A stretch of DNA of 64,000 bases from NCBI RefSeq assembly GCF_018598585.1, contig NZ_JAHESD010000016.1, positions 30,592-94,591 of the forward strand, given 5' to 3'. A program made the translations under genes and the position numbers. Shown here in pieces: positions 56,134 to 64,000 of this stretch. The notes under the pieces were generated by a model, which was given only the letters and a program-made list of their open reading frames with translations, did not search any database and was not told the DNA's origin. Source of the stretch: Chryseosolibacter indicum (lineage in GTDB: Bacteria > Bacteroidota > Bacteroidia > Cytophagales > Cyclobacteriaceae). Each line of letters opens with the position of its first letter. Positions within the stretch are counted from its first letter, which is position 1.

Positions 56134-57384
56134 ATGCAAAAAACATTTTCCCCTTACCAAATCTTCATTATTACCATACTTACAATAACTCAGTTTACCG
56201 TTATACTCGACTTTATGGTTCTTTCACCTTTAGGAGCCATTCTTTTAAAAGAGTTAAGTATAACAACAGCTCAGTTTGGAATGGTGGTGTCTGCATACGC
56301 TTTTAGCGCAGGTGCATCAGGACTTTTAGCAGCGGGGTTTGCTGATAAGTTTGATAGAAAAAAGTTACTTCTGTTTTTTTATATAGGCTTTATTATTGGC
56401 ACTGCACTTTGCGCAATAGCTACTGATTACATCTTTTTATTGACGGCGCGTATTATTACAGGCTTGTTTGGAGGTGTTATTGGATCAATCTGCTACGCAA
56501 TAGTGACAGATTTATTTAAGATAGAAGTAAGAGGGCGGGTAATGGGTTTCTTACAAATGGCCTTTGCTGGTAGTCAGGTGCTAGGCATACCCACAGGGTT
56601 GTATTTTGCCAACTTGATGGGGTGGCATTCGCCTTTCTGGCTTATCGTATTACTCAGTATTGTGATAGCATTGGTAATAGCAGTAAAGATGAAGCCGATA
56701 GACTCGCATCTTAAACTGCAAAAGAAGGTAAATGCATTAAGTCACTTAGGAAAAACTATTTCTCAAATACAGTATCTGAAAGCTTTTGCAGCAACAACAT
56801 TGCTTGCAACAGGTGGGTTTATGTTAATGCCATTTGCCAGTACTTATAATGTGAATAACATGGGAATAAATCTGGATGATCTGCCACTTCTGTATATGGT
56901 AACTGGCGTATGTTCTATGGCTACAGGACCTGTTATCGGGAAGTTAAGCGATAGCAAGGGAAAATTTACGGTATTTCTATTTGGCTCGATTCTTACGATT
57001 ATAATCGTTCTTATTTACTGTAACCTTGGCCTTACACCATTATGGGGCGCAATGCTTATAAGTATATTTATGTTTATTGGTGTTTCATCACGGATGATTC
57101 CCTCACAGGCCTTGTTGTCTGCTGTGCCATCTCCACAAGATAGAGGTGCTTTTATGAGTATAAATTCATCGGTAATGCAAGTGTCCGGAGGTATTGCAAC
57201 CTTTATTGCCGGAACGATAATCGTACAGCGAGATTCAGGTTATCTTGAAAATTATGATAGGTTGGGATACGTTGTGTCTTCGGCTATGGTAATTAGCGCG
57301 ATTATGATCTATTACCTGAATGGTTATGTAAAGGCAAAGATCGCCAAAGAATCAAAGCCAGCGGTTGAAGTCGGAGCGGCATAA
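56134..57384 (+). CDS. MFS transporter (drug:H+ antiporter-like)
   Basis: This 416-residue protein has 12 hydrophobic segments, with DFMVLSPLGAILLKEL in helix 1 and AGFADKFDRKKLLL (motif A) in loop 2-3. It resembles DHA1-type exporters. Co-transcription with the TetR gene suggests it pumps out the ligand that the regulator senses. Confidence 0.85.
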   Translation: MQKTFSPYQIFIITILTITQFTVILDFMVLSPLGAILLKELSITTAQFGMVVSAYAFSAGASGLLAAGFADKFDRKKLLLFFYIGFIIGTALCAIATDYIFLLTARIITGLFGGVIGSICYAIVTDLFKIEVRGRVMGFLQMAFAGSQVLGIPTGLYFANLMGWHSPFWLIVLLSIVIALVIAVKMKPIDSHLKLQKKVNALSHLGKTISQIQYLKAFAATTLLATGGFMLMPFASTYNVNNMGINLDDLPLLYMVTGVCSMATGPVIGKLSDSKGKFTVFLFGSILTIIIVLIYCNLGLTPLWGAMLISIFMFIGVSSRMIPSQALLSAVPSPQDRGAFMSINSSVMQVSGGIATFIAGTIIVQRDSGYLENYDRLGYVVSSAMVISAIMIYYLNGYVKAKIAKESKPAVEVGAA

Positions 57385-57391
57385 ATAAAAG

Positions 57392-57424
57392 TAAAAAAAA
57401 ATATCCCGCGGACGGCGGGATATT
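57392..57424 (-). terminator. Minus-strand intrinsic terminator
   Basis: A 10-bp stem with 5-nt loop is followed on the minus strand by a run of T residues. It fits the end of the small minus-strand gene. Confidence 0.7.
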
Positions 57425-57451
57425 AGAATCCTCATTCAATTTTATCTGTAA

Positions 57452-57552
57452 CTAAAATTCACGAGGTACAATCAACCTTTCTTTCAACTCACTAAACCTC
57501 GGTGAATAAATAGATTACGTTGAATTGATAAAATTTTCGTGGGACTAGACAT
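57452..57552 (-). pseudogene. Small minus-strand gene with a perfect Shine-Dalgarno, probably frameshifted
   Basis: An exact SD (AAAGGAGGT, plus-strand 57556-57564) sits ahead of ATG 57552. That frame ends after 22 codons at 57484. Restoring one base in the TTT near residue 15 joins it to SPRFSELKERLIVPREF and a stop at 57452, giving a ~34-residue peptide. The second-frame peptide has a plausible amphipathic pattern and a terminator follows. Function is unknown. Confidence 0.4.
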
Positions 57553-57555
57553 GGT

Positions 57556-57564
57556 ACCTCCTTT
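57556..57564 (-). promoter_or_regulatory. Perfect Shine-Dalgarno
   Basis: AAAGGAGGT three bases before the minus-strand ATG at 57552. Strong SDs are rare here, as expected for Bacteroidota. Confidence 0.6.
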
Positions 57565-57702
57565 CTTTTAGTTTAACATAAGCAGCAGCGGTACTTTTCA
57601 ATCAAATTATGAAGTTCGGTTGCGGCCGATAACGTCCGTTATCCAAAATACAACGCCATCAACTTTAAAATCGTTTGGTATAAGAAAGAAATATTTAGAG
57701 TT

Positions 57703-58032
57703 TTACCAAACACCGATTTGTCCTTTATCAACAACATGACCGGAAGATATGAGCATGGTCATTATAAATATGTCTTTAGCTTCCGTTTTAAGATGTTTGG
57801 AAAGTACTTCAATAAGAGATAATTGAATCTGTTTTACGCTCTCTTCATTCCAGATGGTTGGGAGGTATAGGTTAACCATTATTGGATAGGAATTTCCGAA
57901 TTGGCTAAAATCTGTAATAATATTTATTGTAATGTCATTACTTTCTATACCGATTTCCTCGGCCCAAGAATCGATTATTTGTTGACCTGACGAGTGTATA
58001 TCTTTTTTAGATAGAATAGTAGCAACTGGCAT
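57703..58032 (-). CDS. Small protein, possibly tautomerase/MIF-like
   Basis: This 109-residue protein starts MPVATI, with a Pro after the initiator Met as in the tautomerase superfamily, and has two strand-helix units (EEIGIESNDITINIITDF; NEESVKQIQLSLIEVLSKHL). The size and Pro1 suit a tautomerase/MIF fold, but the middle is unlike known members. Soluble and cytoplasmic. Confidence 0.5.
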   Translation of the reverse strand: MPVATILSKKDIHSSGQQIIDSWAEEIGIESNDITINIITDFSQFGNSYPIMVNLYLPTIWNEESVKQIQLSLIEVLSKHLKTEAKDIFIMTMLISSGHVVDKGQIGVW

Positions 58033-58145
58033 AAGTATAAATTGAATTTTTAAATAGTTAGTTAAATCACTCGCCCTAATTGAATCAACTCTTTTTTAAA
58101 ATACAAGTAAGAACTAATTTAAAGGGTTTATTGTACAATTGCTGT

Positions 58146-59378
58146 ATGGATTCAAATACGATACGCTACATTATAATTGCCATAGCTACAATTTCTTATC
58201 TCTTTGATCAGCTCCTGGATTATATTAATCTTAAAGCACAAAGGACAGACATTCCGGCAGATATTGCGGATTTTTATGATAAGGATAGATATCTCACTTC
58301 GCTGAAATATCACAGGGAACTAACCCAGTTTTCGTTTATTACTTCTGCGTTCAGCTTTATCCTGTCAATCATAATCTTATCATTAGGAGGGTTCGGATGG
58401 TTGGATAGTTTATTACGAGGCTATTTTGACAATGAGATCATATTAGCATTGGCATTTTTTGGAATATTGATGTTTGCATCCGATGTGTTTACGATTCCCT
58501 TTCAATTATACGGTACTTTTGTTATCGAGGAGAAGTATGGTTTCAATAAAACGACATTGAAGACGTTTTTTATGGATAAGCTGAAAGGCTATTTCTTAGC
58601 GGCTTTGATAGGAGCCCCGTTGGTGTCTTTGCTTATTTATCTTATCCAGGTGATTGGACCTAATTTCTGGATTTGGTTCTCAATTGTTGCCTCCATATTC
58701 ATTCTTTTCATGAATATGTTCTATACCTCGCTTATTCTTCCTTTATTCAATAAGCTTACTCCACTGCCTGACAGCGATTTAAAAAGAGCGATTCAGGATT
58801 TTGCCAGTAAAGTTAAATTTCCTCTGGATAATATTTTTGTTATAGATGGCTCAAAACGATCGAACAAAGCAAATGCTTTCTTTGCTGGTATTGGTAAGAA
58901 AAAGAAAATAGTTCTTTATGACACGCTTATTCAAAAGCACTCGACAGAAGAACTTGTTGCCGTGCTGGCGCATGAAGTGGGCCACTTCAAGAAGAAGCAT
59001 ATCGTTTGGGGATTTGTATTATCATTGATACAAGTATTCTTTACCATGTTTATTCTCTCACTCATGGTATACAATTCCAATGTTTCGGCTGCTCTTGGTG
59101 CTGAAACCCTGGCTATTCATGTTAATCTAATTGCCTTCACTATTCTTTTTACGCCAATATCAGGAATAACCGGACTGTTGATGAGTATTTACAGCAGAAA
59201 GAATGAGTTTGAAGCAGATGCTTACGCGAAAGAGACGTATGGCGGTGATGCTTTGTCAGTAGCTTTGAAGAGGTTATCTGTTGATTCCCTAAGCAATCTA
59301 TATCCTCACCCGCTTTATGTGTTTTTTCATTATTCGCATCCGCCCTTATTACAAAGATTAGAAGCTTTAGATAAATAA
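58146..59378 (+). CDS. M48 family metalloprotease, Ste24/CAAX protease-like
   Basis: From ATG 58146 (410 residues; a TTG at 58080 is 22 codons upstream) the protein has four or five N-terminal helices, the KRSNKANAFFAG stretch, and the zinc motif HEVGH (H276, E277, H280). Two more helices and the third ligand region NEFEADAYA follow. This is the Ste24/CAAX prenyl protease 1 fold; bacterial homologues act in membrane protein quality control. Only 22 bases separate it from the next gene. Confidence 0.88.
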   Translation: MDSNTIRYIIIAIATISYLFDQLLDYINLKAQRTDIPADIADFYDKDRYLTSLKYHRELTQFSFITSAFSFILSIIILSLGGFGWLDSLLRGYFDNEIILALAFFGILMFASDVFTIPFQLYGTFVIEEKYGFNKTTLKTFFMDKLKGYFLAALIGAPLVSLLIYLIQVIGPNFWIWFSIVASIFILFMNMFYTSLILPLFNKLTPLPDSDLKRAIQDFASKVKFPLDNIFVIDGSKRSNKANAFFAGIGKKKKIVLYDTLIQKHSTEELVAVLAHEVGHFKKKHIVWGFVLSLIQVFFTMFILSLMVYNSNVSAALGAETLAIHVNLIAFTILFTPISGITGLLMSIYSRKNEFEADAYAKETYGGDALSVALKRLSVDSLSNLYPHPLYVFFHYSHPPLLQRLEALDK

Positions 59379-59400
59379 CATAAAGCGATAGCTTCTTGAT

Positions 59401-61320
59401 ATGGTTAAAGAGATAACGCGTTTTCCTGTAACACTACTACTCATTTCCATTAACGTATTATTCTTTGTTGTACTTGCAATAAAACAAAGAAGCGTTATGA
59501 TGGATACGAGTGCTGATGTACTTGCTATTCTTAATGCAGGTGCAAATCTTAATCCCCTTACACTGGGAGGAGAGCCATGGCGAATCCTCTCTGCCATGTT
59601 CCTTCATTTTGGAATTGTCCACCTTGTAGTAAACATGTATGGACTCTGGATCTTAGGTACGATGATTGAAAGAGGCGTAGGATCTGTACGTTTTGCAATC
59701 ATATATTTTATTTGCGGCTGTGCAGCAAGCATCGCGAGTTTGTTTTTTAACATCTACATTATCAGTGCTGGAGCATCAGGAGCAATTTTTGGACTATATG
59801 GATATCAGCTCGGGGCAGAATTAATTGGAAACTTTAATGACCGCGAGAGACTTAAAATTGTACTTATAAATTTTGCAGTATTTATAATTATAAACACGTT
59901 CATTGCAGGTCAAGTAAGTGTTGATATGGCTGGACATATCGGGGGTGGTATTGCAGGGTTGATACTAGCTTTTTGCCATTTTCAGCTTGGTGTACTAAAG
60001 AACCTTACCGCCTTAGTTGTTGCGCTGGCGTTAATACCTCTCACACTATTTGCTGTTCCGCAACACCAGCTTTCGTACTATAGGATTTTTACTCGTGTTG
60101 TAAATCACGAAAAATACATTGATAAACTATATCTCGAAATTAAAGATGAGCATGCATTAGCCGATAGTTTAAAAAATGTTAGTGCAACATGGAGAAGTAT
60201 CGATTCATCCTTACATGATTTACAATCAGTGCCGAATGAAATCATTCAAGACACGGCTGTACTTAGCAAATACATCTCACTTCGAAAGCAGGAGGTTGAC
60301 TATAGAATCAATTTGCTTGAGCGAGAGTCTTACATATACCTGGACAGTTTGGAGCAGTTACCCACGAAGTTTAATTCACTTCCTAAACTTAAGTATGTTT
60401 TAAACTATCACTTAGCACCTGAATCAGAAGCAGAGGAGGTTGATTCTACATCCCTTAATCTTCCTGCATTAGAAACCACAAGGGTATTTTATGATAAAGA
60501 TTGGAAGGAGATCGATAATCCTCAAGGTGCAACATATTACAGAATAGGCTCTAAAGATTCTCTGGGACGGTGGCAAGGACCAGTGAAAGACTTTTATCGT
60601 GATGGAAATATTCAGATGAAGGGAAAGTATGTTAATAATCTTCGTGATGGCGTTTTTATATACTACAGTGATCATGGTACGTATTCTTCAGCGGGCCGTT
60701 ATGAAAAGGAGCGTGCAGTAGGTAAGTGGGAGAACTTTCATTGGAATGGCACACTTCAAAGTGAAGTGATATATGGGACAGAATCATTTACTAAGAATGT
60801 CTGGGATTCGCTTGGCAATGCGCAGGTTATAAACGGAAGCGGAAAATTTCAGAGATGGCATGCTAATGGAACACTCGCGGAAGAAGGTCACTATGAAGGA
60901 GGGAAGCGTGAGGGGTACTGGTATGGGTACCACTCTAATGGGAAACCATATTTTAAGGAATTATATCGTGATAACCGCCTGATTAACGGTGTATCAGAGG
61001 GATTAGATGGAAAGCGTTATGTATATGATCAATTAAGTGAATTTCCATTTCCTGAGTTAGGTCTTGAAAAATACCGATCGTATTTAGAGAAGAATGTACG
61101 AAAACCGAATGGAGAGAATACTCCTCAGGGTGTTGTTAAAGTTCTATTTAATGTAGGAGTTGACGGAAGTGTGTGGGATTTTGTAATCATGGAGAGCATC
61201 TCAGTTGCATGTGATAATGAAGCAATCCGATTAATTAAGGAAGGCCCTGCATGGAGGCCAGCCTTACTGCATGGCGACAAGAAGATACAATCACAAGGTT
61301 ATATGGAAGTAGCTTTTTAA
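59401..61320 (+). CDS. Rhomboid protease fused to MORN repeats and a TonB C-terminal domain
   Basis: This 639-residue protein starts with a six-helix rhomboid domain (about 1-210) carrying the catalytic Ser126 in GASGAIFG and His179 in MAGHIGGG. A coiled or helical middle part follows. Next come MORN_2/YwqK-like repeats (GNIQMKGKYVNN, GTYSSAGRYEKE, GTLAEEGHYEGG; about 400-530) and a TonB C-terminal-like domain (FNVGVDGSVWDFVIM). A single protein joining an intramembrane protease with MORN and TonB-C parts is unusual. Confidence 0.85.
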   Translation: MVKEITRFPVTLLLISINVLFFVVLAIKQRSVMMDTSADVLAILNAGANLNPLTLGGEPWRILSAMFLHFGIVHLVVNMYGLWILGTMIERGVGSVRFAIIYFICGCAASIASLFFNIYIISAGASGAIFGLYGYQLGAELIGNFNDRERLKIVLINFAVFIIINTFIAGQVSVDMAGHIGGGIAGLILAFCHFQLGVLKNLTALVVALALIPLTLFAVPQHQLSYYRIFTRVVNHEKYIDKLYLEIKDEHALADSLKNVSATWRSIDSSLHDLQSVPNEIIQDTAVLSKYISLRKQEVDYRINLLERESYIYLDSLEQLPTKFNSLPKLKYVLNYHLAPESEAEEVDSTSLNLPALETTRVFYDKDWKEIDNPQGATYYRIGSKDSLGRWQGPVKDFYRDGNIQMKGKYVNNLRDGVFIYYSDHGTYSSAGRYEKERAVGKWENFHWNGTLQSEVIYGTESFTKNVWDSLGNAQVINGSGKFQRWHANGTLAEEGHYEGGKREGYWYGYHSNGKPYFKELYRDNRLINGVSEGLDGKRYVYDQLSEFPFPELGLEKYRSYLEKNVRKPNGENTPQGVVKVLFNVGVDGSVWDFVIMESISVACDNEAIRLIKEGPAWRPALLHGDKKIQSQGYMEVAF

Positions 61321-61324
61321 CTTT

Positions 61325-61957
61325 TTATATAAATGACTCGAATATTTCCAATACCAAATCGGGGTTGGTAATGTGAGCCGTTTTGATTCCCACCTTATCT
61401 GCGCTTTGAATGTTGAGTGCGTTATCATCAAGGAATAATGTTTGAGATGGGACGAGCATATTTTCTTCCAATACCTGGATAAATATTTCTGGTTCTGGCT
61501 TGCGTTTTTTCATACGCTGTGAGTAGTATGCTTTGTGAAAATAATTGTCAAGCAAACGCTCACCAGTAATACCATGCAAGATGGTATTATTTATATAGTC
61601 AAGATGGATATTATTTGTATTACTCAGCAAAAAGACTGAGTAAGATTGCTGAAGGCGTTTAAGTAAGTTAAGTTTTACTAAAGGAATTCCGAGTAACATA
61701 GCATTCCAGCACCTGTCTATTTCGTGATCGGCTACAATAACGTTATAGGCGGTCCTGATGAAATTCCTGAATTCACCATCGTCTAAAAGTCCTTTTTCGT
61801 AAAGATCAAACTCCGGCGATGAACCAAAAATACGTTTAACAGTGTCCTTATCTATTTTGGATAACTGACTAAAGGCACTAAGGGTGTGATCAACAGAAAG
61901 GTCAAGGATAACTCCCCCCAAGTCAAAAATTAAATTTTTAATAGAAGCGTCTTGCAC
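61325..61957 (-). CDS. HAD-IA family hydrolase
   Basis: This ~210-residue HAD phosphatase has motif I FDLGGVILD, motif II VFLLSNTNN, a Lys in the MKKRKPEPEIF region and LFLDDNALN. The start is placed at GTG 61957, because the HAD core begins right after; GTG 62002 would add 15 residues of odd sequence. It is convergent with the rhomboid fusion. Confidence 0.85.
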   Translation of the reverse strand: MQDASIKNLIFDLGGVILDLSVDHTLSAFSQLSKIDKDTVKRIFGSSPEFDLYEKGLLDDGEFRNFIRTAYNVIVADHEIDRCWNAMLLGIPLVKLNLLKRLQQSYSVFLLSNTNNIHLDYINNTILHGITGERLLDNYFHKAYYSQRMKKRKPEPEIFIQVLEENMLVPSQTLFLDDNALNIQSADKVGIKTAHITNPDLVLEIFESFI

Positions 61958-62047
61958 TAAAAAAATGATTGTGTTTTCATCAGCAAATATGTAACATTGC
62001 ACCTCATTTTCAAACGGACCTCATTTATAATGCTGGTTAGTTGAAAA

Positions 62048-62121
62048 GGGCCTTTAGCTCAGCTGGTTAGAGCACCTGACTCATAATCAGGGGGTCGGGG
62101 GATCGTGCCCCTCAAGGCCCA
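62048..62121 (+). tRNA. tRNA with anticodon CAU (Met or Ile2)
   Basis: A full cloverleaf is present: 7-bp acceptor (62048-62054 with 62114-62120), 4-bp D stem, 5-bp anticodon stem with loop CTCATAA, and a 5-bp T stem. The T loop reads ATCGTGC instead of TTCRANN: bases 54 and 58 are swapped (A-U for U-A). Discriminator A; CCA is not encoded. Whether it is elongator Met or lysidine Ile2 cannot be decided from this sequence alone. Confidence 0.9.
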
Positions 62122-62122
62122 C

Positions 62123-62156
62123 AAAAGGACTTCAGACCGAAGTCCTTTTTTATTTT
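62123..62156 (+). terminator. Intrinsic terminator after the tRNA
   Basis: An 11-bp perfect stem (62123-62133 with 62139-62149) with a 5-nt loop is followed by T residues. Confidence 0.85.
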
Positions 62157-62207
62157 TAGCTATACTTATTAGTATTAGCCATCTTTTACCGGAAATCTCC
62201 AAAATTG

Positions 62208-63371
62208 ATGCAGAAAGAAACAAGGCGGGTGTTATTACAGATAGGGTTATTTATCATCACTTTTATTACTACTACTCTGGCTGGAACCGAGTGGGCCTAC
62301 GGTCGATCGATATTTGTCCCCGGTTATACATGGGACGATTTTACAAAAGGTTTTTCGTTTTCTGTTCCACTTTTACTTATTCTAACTGTCCATGAATTTG
62401 GTCATTACTTTACAGCAATGTATCACAAGGTAAAAGCATCATTACCGTACTATATCCCTATTCCGCCTATTCCGTTTTTACCCTTATTTTCCATAGGTAC
62501 TTTTGGTGCAGTAATTCGCTTGCGGAGCAGGCCCTACAGTAATTTGCAAAATTTTGATATTGGCCTTGCAGGGCCATTGGCTGGATTTGTAGTGGCAGTA
62601 GCTTTGCTTATCTATGGCTTCTCTACGTTACCTCCTGTAGAGTATGTTTTTCAGTTTCACCCTGAATATGAACAGTTTGGTGCGAATTACGCTGAACATG
62701 TTTATACCGCTGAATACATGAAGGAGCACAAAGGAGTAGTTGACGTTCAAATAGGTAAAAACCTTCTTTTTCTAATTGCTGAGCAATTTGTTGATGATCC
62801 ATCACGCATTCCTAATGCGCATGAGCTGATGCACTATCCTTTATTGATGGCTGTGCTCATTGCGCTTTTCGTTACAAGTCTTAACCTTTTGCCCATAGGG
62901 CAACTTGATGGAGGTCACGTGGTTTACGGACTTTTTGGATTTAAAAAGCATAGGATAATAGCTTCGGTGTTTTTCATTGCCATCATGTTTTATGCCGGTA
63001 TAAATAATCCTTATATACAACTATCTCTCCCAAAAGGAGAATTGCTTTTGAATACAATCCTTTACGTTTTCTTTTTATACTTTTCTTTTTTGGGATTAGG
63101 GCTTAAGCGAAGAGATACTATTATGTGTGCATTGATAATTGTAGCAATTCAATTTCTAATGATGATAATGGTTCCGGAAGTTGAAGGTTACTCTGGATGG
63201 CTACTGCTTGGCTTTCTCTTGGGCCGGTTTATAGGAGTACATCATCCACCATCTGAAATAGAACAACCACTTGACGCCAAAAGAATTACATTGGGATGGT
63301 TTACGTTACTTATATTTGTTCTCTGCTTTACACCAATGCCTATTAGCGTTGAAGTGTTTATTGAGCAATAA
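62208..63371 (+). CDS. M50 family site-2 protease-like membrane protein
   Basis: This 387-residue intramembrane protease has the zinc motif HEFGH (H62, E63, H66) and the second motif NLLPIGQLDGGH, plus about seven helices. A TTG at 62205 lies one codon upstream of the ATG 62208 used. It overlaps the convergent T9SS gene by 14 bases. Confidence 0.88.
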   Translation: MQKETRRVLLQIGLFIITFITTTLAGTEWAYGRSIFVPGYTWDDFTKGFSFSVPLLLILTVHEFGHYFTAMYHKVKASLPYYIPIPPIPFLPLFSIGTFGAVIRLRSRPYSNLQNFDIGLAGPLAGFVVAVALLIYGFSTLPPVEYVFQFHPEYEQFGANYAEHVYTAEYMKEHKGVVDVQIGKNLLFLIAEQFVDDPSRIPNAHELMHYPLLMAVLIALFVTSLNLLPIGQLDGGHVVYGLFGFKKHRIIASVFFIAIMFYAGINNPYIQLSLPKGELLLNTILYVFFLYFSFLGLGLKRRDTIMCALIIVAIQFLMMIMVPEVEGYSGWLLLGFLLGRFIGVHHPPSEIEQPLDAKRITLGWFTLLIFVLCFTPMPISVEVFIEQ

Positions 63372-64000
63372 CAATTTTGTATGTTTTAGTAACTGTAGCT
63401 CTTGTTAATTTTAAAAGATATAGTCCAGGAGCTCTATTTAGCTGTACAAATGTTTTATCGTTGTGTGTTTCTGATTGAAAGCTCACAGGAACACCGGCCA
63501 GGTTGATAATTTCTAATTTGTCGTAGAAGCCTTCAATGTAAAAACCTCCTGGGTTAGGGTTAGGATAAATGGCTATTTTAAGTTGCTCTTCTACCCCTAC
63601 TGTATTTTCGCGTATAGTGCCCTTGCCAAAGACTGGCCTGATCATTAGGCTTCCTGTAAAACTTACGTTCTGATACCAGAACCCATTTGTGTTAACAAAT
63701 ATTTTATTTCCAGAATCATTATTAACATCCAACCCGACTAATGCTCGTCCTGTTGTTGGTTGTCTCCATCCAATATAGAACTTTGATTCGTTAATTAATA
63801 AGGCCGGAGTAAACCGGACCAGCTGAAAGGTGTTTAAGGATGGTTGATTGATTACCCGTGAAGAAATGGTTTGCCATACTTCTCCGGGCTTCCCATTGTC
63901 ATCATGGAAGATATTAAAACTTATGCTTTGATTACTACTTATGCCGTAAGGTGGAAAATAGATTTCAAATCCTATTAGAGTATCGTATGGAGCAAGCATA
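63358..64000 (-). CDS. T9SS sorting-domain protein (C-terminal part)
   Basis: The C-terminal 213 residues of a protein whose start lies beyond the window. The end carries the type IX secretion sorting domain: IAIYPNPNPGGFYIEG, a LEIINLAGVPV strand and GLYLLKLTRATVTKTYKIVI. The upstream part is a beta-rich domain. The type IX system exports such proteins across the outer membrane, a good marker of Bacteroidota. Confidence 0.85.
   Translation of the reverse strand, partial: MLAPYDTLIGFEIYFPPYGISSNQSISFNIFHDDNGKPGEVWQTISSRVINQPSLNTFQLVRFTPALLINESKFYIGWRQPTTGRALVGLDVNNDSGNKIFVNTNGFWYQNVSFTGSLMIRPVFGKGTIRENTVGVEEQLKIAIYPNPNPGGFYIEGFYDKLEIINLAGVPVSFQSETHNDKTFVQLNRAPGLYLLKLTRATVTKTYKIVIAQ

Larger units (their letters stand above)
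57385..57702. other. Intergenic stretch with hairpins and a possible small gene
   Basis: Contains a GC-rich hairpin (57400-57409 with 57415-57424) with an A9 run on its left, i.e. a terminator on the minus strand; a possible small minus-strand gene (57452-57552); and a palindrome GATAACG-TC-CGTTATC at 57628-57643. Confidence 0.55.

Overview
The window looks like chromosomal DNA from a member of the Bacteroidota, most likely a Cytophagales-type (Chryseolinea/Ohtaekwangia-like) soil or water bacterium; the lineage is inferred from gene content. The signs are: a type IX secretion sorting domain at the right edge; an arginine operon built on an N-acyl-ornithine carbamoyltransferase instead of ornithine carbamoyltransferase; several ~800-residue MacB/FtsX-type permeases; GIN-domain (DUF2807), DUF2911 and YfhO proteins; Bacteroidota-type -7 boxes (TAnnTTTG); and few Shine-Dalgarno sequences. 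No phage, transposase, CRISPR array or rRNA was found, and one tRNA is present.

Layout. 0-3.2 kb: end of a non-phosphorylating L-fucose catabolic operon (FAH-family hydrolase, fuconolactonase-like amidohydrolase, SDR dehydrogenase, FucP-like symporter). 3.2-8.3 kb: ThuA-like protein, a secreted protein, a YfhO membrane protein and a TauE/SafE permease. 8.3-13.3 kb: molybdenum cofactor genes moaA, moaD, moaE, moaC and moeA, with a small membrane peptide and a voltage-gated-type potassium channel among them. 13.4-18.5 kb: ffh, a DUF2911 protein and a set of retropepsin-like protein, RimK ATP-grasp ligase, AstE/AspA-like hydrolase and a frameshifted DedA protein. 18.5-24.3 kb: SDR, small stress-type proteins, an alpha-oxoamine synthase/acetyltransferase fusion and an acidic protein. 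24.6-41.3 kb: GH43 and PL8 polysaccharide enzymes, lipoprotein, GIN protein, HD protein and four paralogous ABC permeases. 41.3-44.6 kb: a 1-kb gene-poor stretch with a nested inverted repeat, a gluzincin-like protein, a broken small gene and the arg leader. 44.6-53.6 kb: arginine operon GNAT-argG-argC-(four-helix bundle ORF)-argD-argF'-argB-argE-argH. 53.7-64 kb: EEP-family protein, a TetR/HMA-like/MFS operon, Ste24-like M48 protease, a rhomboid/MORN/TonB-C fusion, HAD hydrolase, tRNA(CAU), M50 protease and a partial T9SS cargo protein.

How the genes work together. The arg operon encodes the acylated route from glutamate to arginine; the GNAT is the candidate acyltransferase for the first step. 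Upstream of it lies what looks like a transcription-attenuation leader: a Bacteroidota promoter, a 42-codon reading frame ending in an arginine-codon cluster, and alternative hairpins ending in a terminator-like stem. This is the least expected regulatory signal in the window. The Moco genes form a divergent cluster around 9.3 kb. The RimK set resembles known C-terminal glutamylation modules.

Main oddities: two small genes broken by single-base shifts next to homopolymers; an SDR with Asn in place of the catalytic Lys; Val at the acyl-specificity position of ArgF'; an IR-flanked four-helix-bundle ORF and an ATTGAC repeat array inside the arg operon; a three-domain rhomboid fusion; and a tRNA with swapped T-loop bases 54/58. 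All family assignments were made by reading the translations, without database searches.
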